Source: Promicromonospora umidemergens (GTDB taxonomy: Bacteria > Actinomycetota > Actinomycetes > Actinomycetales > Cellulomonadaceae). From it: DNA of 64,000 bases. The DNA lies in assembly GCF_024171995.1 (NCBI RefSeq), contig NZ_JAMTCT010000001.1:588827-652826 (forward strand). The letters are read 5' to 3'. This document shows positions 53,088-61,299 of this stretch, piece after piece (positions within the stretch are counted from its first letter, which is position 1; each line of letters opens with the position of its first letter). The notes beneath the pieces are model-generated. The model was not told the origin of the DNA and ran no database searches. It worked only from the letters and a program-made list of their open reading frames with translations. Made by a program: the position numbers and the translations under genes.

Positions 53088-54444
53088 GCTCGGAAGTATC
53101 GCGCACAGGAGTATCTCGCACCCAGTAGGTCCCGTGCGGGAACCGGAACCGGTCGAGGGACTCCTCGTACATCCGGGTGGAGTAGCCGGGGCGGGACGGC
53201 AGCACGTAGGCCGTGCCGGCGCCCCGGTCCGCGACGAGGCACGGGTCCGTGAAGTGCTCGTGCAGGTGGTCCACGTACTCGGTCACGCGGCCGTCGAGGT
53301 CGCCGCCGATCGCCACGTAGTCGAGCACGGAGACGTGCTGCACCATCTCGCACAGGCCGACGCCGCCAGCGTGCGGGCACACCGGCACCCCGAACTTCGC
53401 CGCGAGCAGCAGCACGGCGACGATCTCGTTGATGCTCGCGAGCCGCCCGGTGTCGAGCTGGCAGTAGTCGATCGCCTCGGCCTGGAACAGCTGCTTGAAC
53501 ATCACGCGGTTGTGGCAGTGCTCGCCCGTGGCCACCCCGATCGGCGCGACGGCGCGGCGGATCGCCGCGTGCCCGATGATGTCGTCGGGCGACGTCGGCT
53601 CCTCGATCCACAGCGGGTCGAACCGGGCCAGCTCGCGCATCCACTCGATGGCCTGCGGCACGTCCCAGACCTGGTTGGCGTCGATCATCAGCGCGCGGTC
53701 GGGACCCAGCACCTCCCGCGCGATGGTCAGCCGACGCACGTCCTCCTCGAGGCTCGCCCCGACCTTGAGCTTGACGTGGTGGTACCCGGCGTCCACGGCC
53801 TCCTGGCACAGCCGCCGGAGCTTGTCGTCGCTGTAGCCGAGCCACCCGGCCGACGTCGTGTACACCGGATAGCCGGTCCGCTCCAGGTGGGCGATCCGCT
53901 CCTGCTTCGTGCCCTCGCGCTCCCGGAGGATCGCCAGCGCCTCGTCGCGGGTCAGGGCGTCGGAGAGGTAGCGGAGGTCGGCGACGTCGACCAGCTCCTC
54001 CGGCGTCAGGTCGACCAGCACGCGCCACAGCGGCTTGCCCGCGCGGCGCGCGACCAGGTCCCAGGCGGCGTTGAGCACCGCGGCCAGCGACAGGTGCACC
54101 ACGCCCTTCTCCGGCCCGAGCCAGCGCAGCTGGCTGTCGGACGTCAGGTCCCGGTAGACGGCGCCCATGTCGGCCGCGAGCTCGTCGACGTCCCGGCCGA
54201 CGAGCGCGGACGCCTGCTGGCGCGCGGCCTCCGCGACGATGTCGTTTCCCCGGCCGATCGTGAACGTCAGGCCGTACCCGCTCAGGCGTGCGCCGCCGGG
54301 GTCGTCCGGGTCGGGGGCGTCGGTCTCGAGGACGACGTAGGCCGCCGAGTAGTCGGCGTCCTTGTTCATCGCGTCGGAACCGTCGGCCGTGACCGACGTC
54401 GGGAACCGCACGTCCTCGACGCGGACACCTGTGATCGTGGCCAT
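53074..54444 (-). CDS. fucD: L-fuconate dehydratase, enolase superfamily
   Basis: 456 residues from ATG 54444 (GGAG 8-11 bp upstream). Strong likeness to L-fuconate dehydratase and its eukaryotic relative ENOSF1: RFPTSVTADGSDAMN, TSDSQLRWLGPEKGVVHL, TTSAGWLGYSDD, HHVKLKVGA (KxK base), MIDANQVWDVPQAIEWM, WIEEPTSPDDIIGH, ATGEHCHNRVMFKQL, PHAGGVGLCEMVQH and EYVDHLHEHF. The Asp/Glu/Glu magnesium ligands are present. It converts L-fuconate to 2-keto-3-deoxy-L-fuconate. It is the first gene of its operon, followed by the repressor. Confidence 0.95.
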   Translation of the reverse strand: MATITGVRVEDVRFPTSVTADGSDAMNKDADYSAAYVVLETDAPDPDDPGGARLSGYGLTFTIGRGNDIVAEAARQQASALVGRDVDELAADMGAVYRDLTSDSQLRWLGPEKGVVHLSLAAVLNAAWDLVARRAGKPLWRVLVDLTPEELVDVADLRYLSDALTRDEALAILREREGTKQERIAHLERTGYPVYTTSAGWLGYSDDKLRRLCQEAVDAGYHHVKLKVGASLEEDVRRLTIAREVLGPDRALMIDANQVWDVPQAIEWMRELARFDPLWIEEPTSPDDIIGHAAIRRAVAPIGVATGEHCHNRVMFKQLFQAEAIDYCQLDTGRLASINEIVAVLLLAAKFGVPVCPHAGGVGLCEMVQHVSVLDYVAIGGDLDGRVTEYVDHLHEHFTDPCLVADRGAGTAYVLPSRPGYSTRMYEESLDRFRFPHGTYWVRDTPVRDTSEHVPH

Positions 54445-54460
54445 GCCCGCTCCTTCGCAA

Positions 54461-54509
54461 ACATCGGATGAACTGCCAGCAATCTACGGACGAGCGGCGC
54501 GATGGTCAA
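54461..54509 (-). promoter_or_regulatory. Promoter with fucose operator, dehydratase/repressor operon
   Basis: Read on the minus strand: -35 TTGACC (54509-54504), 17-bp spacer, -10 TAGATT (54486-54481), then TCATCCGATGT (54471-54461), 9 bp past the -10 and so over the expected transcription start. The start codon follows 16 bp later with a GGAG. The site shares 10 of 11 bases with the one before the ABC importer operon. The remaining gap up to 54597 shows nothing further. Confidence 0.8.
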
Positions 54510-54597
54510 GGCGGCGAGGGGTGTCTCGGGTGATTGGTTTGATCAATACGCGGGGCTCGTCACCGAAGTCACTCACGTCGCGCAGGCGTCCGCCCGC

Positions 54598-55884
54598 TCA
54601 GACCAGGACCTCGCCCTCGCGGGCCACGACCCGTCCGCCGGCGACCACGAGCGCCCGCCGCGGAGCGCGGACCACGGCGTCGGGCACGTTCTCCGCGTCG
54701 ACGAGCACGACGTCGGCCGGCGCGCCGACCACCAGGTCGTGCACGGCCCGCCCTACGAAGCGCCCGGCGTCCGCCGAGGTGATCCGTGCCGCGGTGACCA
54801 GGTCCTCGTCGTACCGGAAGCCGGACAGCCGCGCGAGCTGCGTGGTCAGCGCCAGCAGGTCGCCCGTGCCGTAGGGGGACCACAGGTCGCGGATGCCGTC
54901 CGTGCCGAGGCCGACCGCGACCCCTGCGTCGCGCAGCGCGAGCAGCGGCAGGGGAGCGGCGCCGATCGGCGCGACCGTCGTCATCGTGATCCCGGCCTCG
55001 CCCATCGCGGCGAGCAGCTCGGCCTGGCGTGCGGCAGCGAGCTGGCCGACGGCGAAGCCGTGCGCCACGTTCACCTTTCCCTGGAGGTCCGCGCGCAAGG
55101 TCCTGTCGATGATCAGCTCGATCTGGAAGGCTCCGAGGTCGCCGCCGTCGTGCAGGTGGACGTCGATGCCGACGCCACGCCGCTCCGCGATGGCGAACAG
55201 GCCGTCGAGCTGGCCGACCGGATCGCGGTCGATGGTCGCCGGGTCGAGGCCGCCGACGTGCTCGGCCCCCGCGGCGGCAGCGGCGTCGAGCAGGTCCAGG
55301 ACGCCCGGGCGACGCAGGACGCCGTCCTGTGGGAAGGCCACGATCTCGGCATGCACGGCCCCGCCCAGCGCGGCGACCGCCTCGCGCACCACCTCGATGC
55401 CGCGCAGGCCGACACCCAGGTCGACGTCGACGTGCGTGCGGACGGCGGTGGTGCCCGTGCGGACCGACTCGCGCAGCACGGCGAGCGTCACGTCGACGCC
55501 GGGGATGCCGAGCTCGGCGCGGTGCGCGCGCTCGTGCGCGATGCGGCCCTGGACGCCACCCCCGCCGCCGTAGCTCACCCACGGCTTGCCCCACCAGGAC
55601 TTGTCCACGTGGGCGTGCGCGTTGACCAGCCCTGGCAGCGCGAGCAGCCCGCCCCCGTCGACGACGCCGTCGGCCGCGCAGTCGGACGTGCCGCCGGCTG
55701 CTGACGCGTTCCTGGCCGCGGGCCCGGTCGCGTTCCCGGCCGCGGGACCGGCCGGGTCGTGCGGGACGATCGCCGTGATCTGGCCGTCCGCGACGTGCAG
55801 GTCGCTGCGCTCGCCGCCCCAGGGACGTACGTCGCGCAGGACGGTGACGGTGGACGTGCCGGGGCCGGGGGCGGGGGAGCGCAT
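54598..55884 (-). CDS. Amidohydrolase, cytosine deaminase-like
   Basis: 428 residues from ATG 55884 (no good Shine-Dalgarno; may be leaderless or coupled). Metal-dependent hydrolase with LPGLVNAHAHVDKSWW, VHLHDGGD, VAHGFAVGQL and GLGTDGIRDLWSPYG, the pattern of the cytosine deaminase/N-acyl amidohydrolase group. An Ala/Gly-rich insert with GPAA(G/R)NA repeats lies at ~48-68. The MFS transporter gene ends 25 bp upstream, so the pair may import and deaminate a nucleobase-like compound; substrate not decided. Confidence 0.82.
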   Translation of the reverse strand: MRSPAPGPGTSTVTVLRDVRPWGGERSDLHVADGQITAIVPHDPAGPAAGNATGPAARNASAAGGTSDCAADGVVDGGGLLALPGLVNAHAHVDKSWWGKPWVSYGGGGGVQGRIAHERAHRAELGIPGVDVTLAVLRESVRTGTTAVRTHVDVDLGVGLRGIEVVREAVAALGGAVHAEIVAFPQDGVLRRPGVLDLLDAAAAAGAEHVGGLDPATIDRDPVGQLDGLFAIAERRGVGIDVHLHDGGDLGAFQIELIIDRTLRADLQGKVNVAHGFAVGQLAAARQAELLAAMGEAGITMTTVAPIGAAPLPLLALRDAGVAVGLGTDGIRDLWSPYGTGDLLALTTQLARLSGFRYDEDLVTAARITSADAGRFVGRAVHDLVVGAPADVVLVDAENVPDAVVRAPRRALVVAGGRVVAREGEVLV

Positions 55885-55909
55885 GCCGAAGATGGTAGGT
55901 GGCCTGTCG

Positions 55910-57121
55910 CTACCCCCGGCGTCTGCGGTCGGCCTTGCCGGTCCAGTGGCCGACCCAGGTCGCGCCGAGCAGCGCAAGCACGCCGAGGAGCACCGGCGCC
56001 GCGGCCAGCGGCGCGACGGCGGCCACCGCGGAGACGAGCAGCGGCCCGCCGGTGTTGCCGAGGTCTCCGCACAGCCGCCAGCCACCGAGGAACTGCGCGC
56101 GGCCCGCCTGTGGCGCCGCGTCGGCACCGAGGGTCATCACGATTCCCGAGCCGAGCCCGTTGCCGAGCGCGATGACCGCCATCACCAGGCCGACGCCGAG
56201 TGCGGAGTCGGTCAGCGGGAGCAACAGGCAGCCGACGCCGACCGCGAGGACCACCGGTACCGCCACGACCTGCCGGCCGCGGGTGTCCAGCAGCCAGCCG
56301 CCCGGCAGGGTGAGCGCGATGTCGATGGTCGCGGCGACCGCGAACAGGAGCGAGACCACGGCGGCCGAGATGTGGACGTGATCGGCCCACAACGGCAGCA
56401 GGCCGGTGCGCACCGACCGGGAGGCGCCGATGATGATGACGGCCACACCAAGGGTGAGCAGCGTGCGCCGGTGCTCCCACAGGACCGAGTGCACCGGAAG
56501 CGGGGTGACGCTGCGCGCCACGCGGCCGAAGTCCGGCATCCGGGTCACGATCAGCGCCGAGGCGAGCGACGCGCACGCCGCGAGCACGAACACGGAGCGG
56601 ACCCCGAGCAGGTGGATCAGCAGCGCTCCCAGCAGCGGACCGATCAGGACCCCGAGGCGCATCGACCCGCCCAGCAGCGCCATCCCGCGCGCGCGATGGC
56701 TGACCGGCACCGCGTCGATCAGGAACCCCTGCCGGGCCAGCAGGAACGCCGTCCAGCTCATCCCGCTGACGAAGACGCACACGCACAGCAGCCAGACCGA
56801 GGACACCAGGAAGGCGGCCAGCATCGCCACCGCGTCGACGAGCCCGGCGATCACGAGGGTGCGGCGCTCGCCGAGCCGTGCCACCAGCGCGCCCGACGGG
56901 AGGGAGTTCGCGAGCTGCCCGATGCCCAGGAGCGCGACGACGAACGCGGCAAGGGCCGTGCTCGCCCCAAGGTTTGCCGCGTGGATCACCAGGATCGGCA
57001 GGACGGCGCCATGGCCGATCGAGCTGACGACGGACGGCAGGTAGGCGACGACGGCGATGTCGCGGAAGCGGAACGCCGGATCGTCAGCTGGATCGTCAGC
57101 TGGGTCGCCCGGTCCGGTCAC
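55910..57121 (-). CDS. MFS transporter
   Basis: 403 residues from GTG 57121 (GATGAGG upstream; the longer frame is not needed). Twelve hydrophobic segments; a short Asp/Ala/Pro repeat (DDPA) at the N-terminus. Motifs LARLGERRTLVIAG (loop 2-3) and GGSMRLGVLIGPLLGALLI support a drug/metabolite efflux-type MFS protein. Operon with the downstream amidohydrolase. Divergent from the PadR gene with 110 bp between. Confidence 0.85.
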   Translation of the reverse strand: MTGPGDPADDPADDPAFRFRDIAVVAYLPSVVSSIGHGAVLPILVIHAANLGASTALAAFVVALLGIGQLANSLPSGALVARLGERRTLVIAGLVDAVAMLAAFLVSSVWLLCVCVFVSGMSWTAFLLARQGFLIDAVPVSHRARGMALLGGSMRLGVLIGPLLGALLIHLLGVRSVFVLAACASLASALIVTRMPDFGRVARSVTPLPVHSVLWEHRRTLLTLGVAVIIIGASRSVRTGLLPLWADHVHISAAVVSLLFAVAATIDIALTLPGGWLLDTRGRQVVAVPVVLAVGVGCLLLPLTDSALGVGLVMAVIALGNGLGSGIVMTLGADAAPQAGRAQFLGGWRLCGDLGNTGGPLLVSAVAAVAPLAAAPVLLGVLALLGATWVGHWTGKADRRRRG

Positions 57122-57202
57122 GCCCTCATCCTGCCAGATGGTTAGCCGCGGCAACGACCTTGCCCGGTGGCCGGGCGCTGCGGGCGTCCCGAGCTCCTTG
57201 TA

Positions 57203-57230
57203 CAGGTACCTTGTTCTGGTAAGGTACCTG
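57203..57230. promoter_or_regulatory. PadR operator and promoter
   Basis: CAGGTACCTT (57203-57212) and AAGGTACCTG (57221-57230) form a perfect 10-bp inverted repeat with an 8-nt centre, ending 1 bp before the padR start codon GTG 57232. TTGTAC at 57198-57203 and TAAGGT at 57220-57225 (16-bp spacer) overlap it as possible promoter boxes, which would make the transcript leaderless. Autoregulation by PadR is the expected use. Confidence 0.7.
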
Positions 57231-57231
57231 T

Positions 57232-57555
57232 GTGGAGACAACACAAAAGCTGGCGGCGCTGCGTCGTGGACTGCTCGAGCCCTTGGCGCTCGCTGCGATC
57301 GAGCAGAGACAGCTCTATGCGGCGGAGATCGTGACAGCGATGCGCAACGTGGGTTTCCCCGTCCAGGAAGGAACGCTCTACCCGCTCCTGAGCAAGCTCC
57401 GGCGCGACGGGCTCCTCGGGCACGAGTGGCGGGAGTCGGCATCGGGCCCGCCGCGCAAGTACTACTCGCTCACAGAGTCGGGCAGTAGCCAGCTCGCCGA
57501 GTTCAGAAGCTACTGGAGTGATCTGACCACCATGATCAACACGATTGGGCGATGA
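57232..57555 (+). CDS. PadR-family transcriptional regulator
   Basis: 107 residues from GTG 57232. PadR winged helix: LRRGLLEPLALAAIEQRQLYAAEIV, EGTLYPLLSKLRRDGLL and GPPRKYYSLTESG, then a short C-terminal dimerisation helix. No Shine-Dalgarno is available because the start follows the operator directly. Coupled by ATGA to a PspC-domain membrane protein, a common PadR pairing for envelope stress or lipid-active compounds. Confidence 0.93.
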   Translation: METTQKLAALRRGLLEPLALAAIEQRQLYAAEIVTAMRNVGFPVQEGTLYPLLSKLRRDGLLGHEWRESASGPPRKYYSLTESGSSQLAEFRSYWSDLTTMINTIGR

Positions 57556-58085
57556 CGATGGAACAAGCGACGCACATGAGGCTCAGCGGGCACGCGGACC
57601 CGTTCCCGCTCGCGCCGGCCGCGCACCAGCAGCTCCTGCGATATCTCGACGGCGCCCGCGGCACCCTCAGCGGCGATCCGGACGGCGACGAGATCCTTCG
57701 TGACCTGGAGGCGGCGATCGGCGACGAGCTGGGCAGGCTCGGCACCGTCGCCGATCGTCCGGCCAGTGCCGCGCAGATGGCGGAGGTCCTCGCCGAGGTG
57801 GGACCGGTGGCCACCTCCCGCCCCGTGCCGTCGAGCACGACTCCGGCGCGCGGGCGGTTCTGGTGCCGCATCATCGAGGGCAAGTGGTTCGGTGGGATCT
57901 GCTTGGGTGTTGCCGCACGGGGCGACTTCCGCGTCGACTGGGTCCGCACGGTGGTTCTGCTGCTCGCGCTGTTCACGGGCGGACTGCTCGGCTTCGTCTA
58001 TCTGATCCTGCTCCTCGCGCTCCCCTCGGTGCCCACTGTCGAGGAGTACCGGCGACTCCGGGACGCTCCACGGTCGGTCGGCTGA
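57552..58085 (+). CDS. PspC-domain membrane protein
   Basis: 177 residues. The N-terminal ~95 residues are a soluble helical DUF1700-like part (LLRYLDGARGTL, LRDLEAAIGDEL), followed by a PspC-type segment (RIIEGKWFGGICLGVAARGDFRVDWVRT) with one or two membrane helices and a short cytosolic tail. PspC partners in phage-shock envelope response; here it is the target of the PadR regulator just upstream. The C-terminus converges with the transporter and the epimerase remnant on the other strand. Confidence 0.8.
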   Translation: MTMEQATHMRLSGHADPFPLAPAAHQQLLRYLDGARGTLSGDPDGDEILRDLEAAIGDELGRLGTVADRPASAAQMAEVLAEVGPVATSRPVPSSTTPARGRFWCRIIEGKWFGGICLGVAARGDFRVDWVRTVVLLLALFTGGLLGFVYLILLLALPSVPTVEEYRRLRDAPRSVG

Positions 58086-58209
58086 TAACGGCGAACCCCG
58101 GTGTACGACTCCAGCTTTCCCGACGCCGCAGTCCACCGACCTCCACGATCGTCACGCGCTGGCCGCGGAGGCTGATCTCGAACTGCCGGCCAGAAGGAGC
58201 AACGGTCAT
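57973..58209 (-). pseudogene. Aldose 1-epimerase N-terminal remnant
   Basis: The start ATG (58209) overlaps the transporter stop as ATGA, so it was once coupled. The first ~27 residues, VAPSGRQFEISLRG and VTIVEVGGLR in particular, match the N-terminus of actinobacterial aldose 1-epimerases. After that the match ends and the frame runs 78 codons in unrelated sequence into the PspC gene's antisense. A full enzyme is ~300 residues, so the gene is broken; the break is near 58125. Alternatively a short unrelated ORF; called a remnant from the match and coupling. Confidence 0.5.
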
Positions 58210-59624
58210 GCGTCTGGCTTCTTCCCCTGCGCGCGGGCCTGTAGGTCGCTGTCGATCTGATCGAACTCACGGCCTTTGGTCTCGGGCACGCGGCGGTACA
58301 CGAATGCCAGTGCGAGCGCGCACATGACCGCGAAGACCAAGAACACCGGACCTGTTCCGATCAACCCGGCCAGCGGCAGGAAAGCCGTGGATATGGCGAA
58401 GTTCGACAGCCAGCTCACCGCTGAGCCCGCGCCCGCGCCCTCGGCCTGTTCCTGGGAGGCGAAGACCTCCCCGAGGATCACCCAGAGCACCGGGCCCATT
58501 CCCACGGCAAAGGACGAGACGAAGACCAGCATGCAGGCGAGCAGGATCACCGAACCGAGGCCGGCGATGAACGCAACTCCCAGCCCGGCCACCGAGAGGC
58601 CCATCCCGATCAGCGAGACCAGCAGCAGCGGCCGTCGCCCGATTCGGTCGATCAGGCGGAGCGAGAGGATCGTCATCGCCAGGTTGACGACGCCGATGAT
58701 GACCGAGTAGATGATCGAGTTCGAGGCGCTCAGTCCCGTCTGCTCCATGATCGTCGGCGCGTAGTAGAGCACCGTGTTGATGCCGATGGCCTGCTGCAGA
58801 AAAGCGAGCCCGAGTGCCACGACGAGCGCCGGCCGCACCCGGGGCGCCAGCAGCGCGCGCCAGCCCTTCTTCTGCTCTGGGCGCCCAGCCTGCTCCCGTC
58901 GGCGTTCCTCGTCTTCATGGTGGTAGCGCTCGATCACCATGTCGGCACCCTCCGCGCCGGCGACCGAGCTGAGCATCTCCTTCGCCGCGTCGATGCGTCC
59001 TTTCCCGATCAGCCACGCAGGCGACTCGGGGAGGCGCACCGCTATCACCGCCAGCAAGGCCGCCGGGACCACGCCCACCCAGAACATCGCTTGCCAGTTG
59101 CCGCTGGCGCTGAAGACGAGGTTCACGACGTAGGCGACGAGCATCCCGACTGTCTGCAGCAGCTGGTTGAGCGTGAGCATCCGCCCCCGGATCTTCGCCG
59201 GAGAGATCTCGCCCAGGTAGGTAGGTACGAGGGCCGACGCGATGCCGACCCCGAAGCCCATGACCAGGCGACCCAGGATCAGCAGCGCAAAGCCGGTGGC
59301 CAGCGCCGAGACCGCGAATCCGACCGCGAACAGCGCCCCCGCGACCCCGAGCACGGCCTTCCGGCCGAAGCGGTCCGCCAGCCTGCCGGTGAGCATCGCC
59401 GCAACCATCGCGCCGATCAGCAGGATGCTCGTTGCGAGGCCCTGCTGGGCCTGGTTGAGGTCGAAGTCGCCGCGGATGTAGAGCAGGGCACCGGCGATGA
59501 TGCCGGTGGCGTAGCCGATGAGGAAGGTGGCGAGGTTGATCCACAACCCCCAGCGTCTGACCTTCTGCAAGCCAGCGTCGGAGATGTTGTCCAACGGACT
59601 TGACGCGTCAGACGTGCTCGCCAT
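58206..59624 (-). CDS. MFS sugar porter (SP family), proton-coupled sugar uptake
   Basis: 472 residues from ATG 59624. Twelve hydrophobic segments with the SP family motifs: GRLADRFGRKAVLG, PTYLGEISPAKIRGRM, LPESPAWLIGKGR, LQQAIGINTVLYYAPTI, RLIDRIGRRPLLL, and FVYRRVPETKGREFDQI at the C-terminus. Glucose or related hexose is the usual substrate. It follows zwf at 29 bp, giving a zwf-transporter unit, and was followed by an epimerase gene that is now a fragment. Confidence 0.9.
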   Translation of the reverse strand: MASTSDASSPLDNISDAGLQKVRRWGLWINLATFLIGYATGIIAGALLYIRGDFDLNQAQQGLATSILLIGAMVAAMLTGRLADRFGRKAVLGVAGALFAVGFAVSALATGFALLILGRLVMGFGVGIASALVPTYLGEISPAKIRGRMLTLNQLLQTVGMLVAYVVNLVFSASGNWQAMFWVGVVPAALLAVIAVRLPESPAWLIGKGRIDAAKEMLSSVAGAEGADMVIERYHHEDEERRREQAGRPEQKKGWRALLAPRVRPALVVALGLAFLQQAIGINTVLYYAPTIMEQTGLSASNSIIYSVIIGVVNLAMTILSLRLIDRIGRRPLLLVSLIGMGLSVAGLGVAFIAGLGSVILLACMLVFVSSFAVGMGPVLWVILGEVFASQEQAEGAGAGSAVSWLSNFAISTAFLPLAGLIGTGPVFLVFAVMCALALAFVYRRVPETKGREFDQIDSDLQARAQGKKPDA

Positions 59625-59653
59625 GGTGTGCCACCCTTCGTCGGCGGGTCGTT

Positions 59654-61171
59654 CTATGCCGGAAGTCCGGTGTGCGGCCAGCCACCCGGGCCGGTGCCGC
59701 CGGCCTCGTACTCCCGCAACGGCACCCGGTTCTCGCGCCAGGCCTTTTGCACGGGTTCGATGATCCGCCAGCACTGCACCGCCATGTCGCCGCGAACCGA
59801 CAGCGGTGGGTCGCCCTGGAGGACGCCTCTGAGCACTTCGCCATATGGTGGCAGCCTGCCCGCGCCGAAGTCGCCTACGAGGCTTACCGGATCGATGTGG
59901 GACGGATCCCCCTTGCCGGTGATATTCAGGTCGAGGCCAAGAAGATTGGTGTCCAGGGCGATGCCGATGTGCAGCCGGTCGGGCTTTCCATAGCCGGTCG
60001 ACCCGTCGCCGGTCATGCCGGTGGGCACCCTCTGGGGTGGCTTGAACGTGACCGTGACCTCGGTGCGTGGCGAGCCCAGCGCCTTGCCCGATCGCAGGCG
60101 AAACGGCACGCCTGCCCAACGCCAGGTGTCGACGGCGAGCACAAGCTCGGCGAAGGTCTCGGTGTCGCGGGAGCCGTCGATCCCCTCCTCGTCCACGTAG
60201 GAGGGCACCATGCGTCCGTCGACCTCGCCCGCGGTGTAGCGCGCGCGGCGACTGTAGGTGGCCGGGTCGTCGTGCCAGATCCGGGTGGCCCGTAGGATCT
60301 GCGCCTTGGCGTCGCGCACGTCCTCCGCGGCCAGGGTCGGCACCGGCTCCATGGCGAACAGCGACATCACCTCGAGCAGGTGGCTCTGGATCATATCGAC
60401 CATCGCGCCGGCGCCGTCGTAGTAGCCGGCCCTTCCCTCAAGGGCGAGGCTCTCGTCAAAGATGACATCCACGCTCTCGACATGCTGGCTGTTCAGCAAG
60501 GGCTCGACCATACGGTTGGCAAACCGCACCCCCAGGATGCTGAGCACTGAAGGCATGGCGACGAAATGATCGATGCGGTGCACATGATCTTCTGGCACCA
60601 GCTGGGTCAGCAGGTCATTCAGAGCGGCCGCGCTGGCGGCATCGCTGCCAAACGGCTTCTCCGTCACCAGCCGTGTGCCTGCGGGCACGCCGATGTCCGT
60701 CAGTACGTGGATCACCTTCTCGGTGACGGTGGGAGGCAGAGCGAAGTAGAGGATCACCTGTCCGCGGCATGCGTCCAGCAGAGCGCGCAGATCGTCCTGG
60801 TCGGTCACGTCGCTCCTTAGATAGCGCGCGCCCTTGATGGCCGCGTCAGTCTCCTGTCCGCTTGCGTCTGCCTGCGCAAACGACTCGGCGATCCGGGCGC
60901 GCCAGCGATCGTCGTCCCAATCGTCCACCGCGCTGCCGATGAGGTGGAGGCGCTGCACGCTGCCGGTGGCCAGAAGCGCTCCTAGACCGGGGAGCAGCAG
61001 CCGTGCGGTCAGGTCGCCGCTCGCGCCCATGATCAGTAGGGTCTGATCATTGGAACTGTCGGCCATTGCTTGCGCATTGTGGGATTCTTGCGCATTTAGG
61101 GATTCTTGCGCGTTGTGGGATGACTGCGCATTGTGAGATGCCTGCGGGACGCTGGCCTGGTCGGGTGTCAT
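59654..61171 (-). CDS. zwf: Glucose-6-phosphate dehydrogenase, divergent form
   Basis: 505 residues from ATG 61171 with GAGGAG 5-10 bp upstream. The fold is clear: coenzyme loop LLIMGASGDLTARLLL, TRLVTEKPFGSD, RIDHF, RFANRMVEPLLNSQHVESV, MIQSHLLEVMSLFAMEP and the C-terminal RWAGVPFRLRSGKAL. Canonical enzymes have RIDHYLGKE, where Lys binds substrate; here the segment is RIDHFVAMP, so that Lys is missing, as is the usual Lys after GDL. A class of actinobacterial zwf shares such changes. An N-terminal SHNAQ repeat precedes the fold. First gene of the unit with the sugar porter. Confidence 0.85.
   Translation of the reverse strand: MTPDQASVPQASHNAQSSHNAQESLNAQESHNAQAMADSSNDQTLLIMGASGDLTARLLLPGLGALLATGSVQRLHLIGSAVDDWDDDRWRARIAESFAQADASGQETDAAIKGARYLRSDVTDQDDLRALLDACRGQVILYFALPPTVTEKVIHVLTDIGVPAGTRLVTEKPFGSDAASAAALNDLLTQLVPEDHVHRIDHFVAMPSVLSILGVRFANRMVEPLLNSQHVESVDVIFDESLALEGRAGYYDGAGAMVDMIQSHLLEVMSLFAMEPVPTLAAEDVRDAKAQILRATRIWHDDPATYSRRARYTAGEVDGRMVPSYVDEEGIDGSRDTETFAELVLAVDTWRWAGVPFRLRSGKALGSPRTEVTVTFKPPQRVPTGMTGDGSTGYGKPDRLHIGIALDTNLLGLDLNITGKGDPSHIDPVSLVGDFGAGRLPPYGEVLRGVLQGDPPLSVRGDMAVQCWRIIEPVQKAWRENRVPLREYEAGGTGPGGWPHTGLPA
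61070..61141 (-). repeat. 18-bp in-frame repeat, zwf N-terminus
   Basis: Four 18-bp units code for (A/S/E)S(H/L)NAQ at residues 11-34 of the dehydrogenase, before the Rossmann fold begins. Unit length is a multiple of three. Confidence 0.9.
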
Positions 61172-61182
61172 TAGGACTCCTC

Positions 61183-61299
61183 ATGCCATTCGAAACGCTA
61201 CTCCCCGTCTGGGAACACGGCACCCGCACCTTCAGAACCGTGCCCGGCGAAAGCACCATCTACGTGGGCATCTCAGTCGATGACGGTGTTTACCCGTGA
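61183..61299 (+). CDS. Small ORF (38 residues) coupled to the FUSC gene
   Basis: ATG 61183 to TGA 61297-61299, overlapping GTG 61296 of the FUSC gene as GTGA. The product is MPFETLLPVWEHG... ending ISVDDGVYP; a piece such as TFRTVPGEST..YVG looks like the last strands of the fibronectin-like domain of GH3 beta-glucosidases, so it may be a gene remnant rather than a working leader. AGGA at 61173-61176 could serve as a ribosome binding site. It begins 11 bp from the divergent zwf start. Confidence 0.35.
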   Translation: MPFETLLPVWEHGTRTFRTVPGESTIYVGISVDDGVYP

